Shown here piece by piece: positions 5,989 through 6,433 of a DNA stretch of 6,433 nt. Under the pieces are notes generated by a model. The model had not been told where the DNA came from. It was given only the letters and a program-made list of their open reading frames with translations, and did no database searches. The stretch's first letter is position 1; each line of letters starts with the position of its first letter. This DNA is from JADKCL01 sp046050405 (GTDB lineage: Bacteria; Bacteroidota; Bacteroidia; J057; JADKCL01). The position numbers and the translations under genes were made by a program. The stretch spans positions 1 through 6,433 of the forward strand of contig JBJOPY010000320.1 of assembly GCA_046050405.1 (NCBI GenBank), read 5' to 3'.

Positions 5989-6433
5989 TCACTCCTCGCT
6001 CAAAATTGCGTTCAGGAGCGACCTTACCTCAATGGTAGGCTGATTCAGCAAAAAATGCCCACCCACTACCACATGCAGTGTGGCACACTTTACCTTTTGG
6101 ATGAAGTCCTTGCAGAGATTCACCGGCAGGATGTCATCGTCCTCGCCCCATACGATGTGCCATCGCGTCCCCGTATCGGAGGAGCGTTTTGCAATCAGGC
6201 TGAGATCAGGCCTCAGCAGTGAATGCCCTTTCCACACCAATTTCAGCAACTGGCGCTTCTCGGCCGTGTGGAATTGCCGGCTGACAAATTTGTATTTGAA
6301 GGCATCGGTGATCCGGAGCCCGTAAAGCACCCAGAGAGAAGACCGAAGGAGGCCCGGCCAACGCATGACCGTCCCAAACAGCCGCCTACCCAGCGGGTGA
6401 TACATGCAGAAATGGTACAGGGGATGGATCTTC
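5989..6433 (-). CDS. Alpha/beta-hydrolase, C-terminal part (cut by window edge)
   Basis: The last 147 codons of a gene that enters from the right edge and stops at TGA (5991-5989). The end has the alpha/beta-hydrolase pattern: a strand followed by the acid loop WHIVWGEDDDILPV, then about 28 residues later the catalytic His in VVVGGHFLLNQP, close to the C-terminus. The upstream part (LLKLVWKGHSLLRPDLSLI) fits the helical lid region. The nucleophile Ser (GxSxG) would lie outside the window, so activity and substrate cannot be judged; esterase, lipase or C-C hydrolase are all open. An in-frame ATG at 6405 is internal, because the frame continues to the edge. It is codirectional with purD, 78 bases upstream. 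Confidence 0.8.
   Translation of the reverse strand, partial: KIHPLYHFCMYHPLGRRLFGTVMRWPGLLRSSLWVLYGLRITDAFKYKFVSRQFHTAEKRQLLKLVWKGHSLLRPDLSLIAKRSSDTGTRWHIVWGEDDDILPVNLCKDFIQKVKCATLHVVVGGHFLLNQPTIEVRSLLNAILSEE

Noticed and set aside
5321..6043. Plus-strand open frame of 240 codons spanning purD and the hydrolase end
   Set aside because: Antisense to two recognisable genes, Ala/Ser/Pro-rich and without motifs; a codon-bias shadow.

Overview
This window looks like a chromosomal fragment of a moderately GC-rich Bacteroidota bacterium. The assignment is an inference. It rests on the style of the complex I subunits (for example the NuoB signature GSCSNCGGPYWEHGYHV and the NuoA signature KLSTYECGEDPVGNA), on the lack of clear Shine-Dalgarno sequences in front of the genes, and on a perfect Bacteroidota-type -7 promoter box (TAnnTTTG) before the one gene encoding an exported protein. 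The order within the phylum cannot be fixed from the sequence alone.

Layout from left to right: (1) the last 54 codons of an IS630-type DDE transposase run off the left edge. (2) After a structured non-coding stretch comes nuoA on the plus strand. (3) A minus-strand gene for a secreted protein of unknown function lies convergent to nuoA. (4) A gene-free stretch of about 345 bases follows. (5) nuoB comes next, then a spacer of about 250 bases with several small hairpins, then nuoC and nuoD, which overlap at TGATG. (6) On the minus strand, convergent with nuoD, is purD, and upstream of it the C-terminal end of an alpha/beta-hydrolase gene that runs off the right edge.

NuoA, B, C and D belong to the membrane anchor and quinone-binding connecting module of respiratory complex I (NADH:quinone oxidoreductase). 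NuoB carries the ligands of the terminal iron-sulfur cluster N2, NuoD supplies the quinone-site His and Tyr, NuoC packs against NuoD, and NuoA helps bind the peripheral arm to the membrane arm. All four look intact. However, the cluster is broken by an opposite-strand gene between nuoA and nuoB and ends after nuoD with no nuoE-N, so the rest of complex I must be encoded elsewhere.

purD encodes phosphoribosylamine-glycine ligase of purine synthesis and looks intact. I found no CRISPR array, tRNA, rRNA or clear new multi-gene system. The points most worth a second look are the interrupted nuo cluster next to a transposase end, competing hairpins before and at the end of nuoA, the long nuoB-nuoC spacer, and a nine-G tract inside nuoD.
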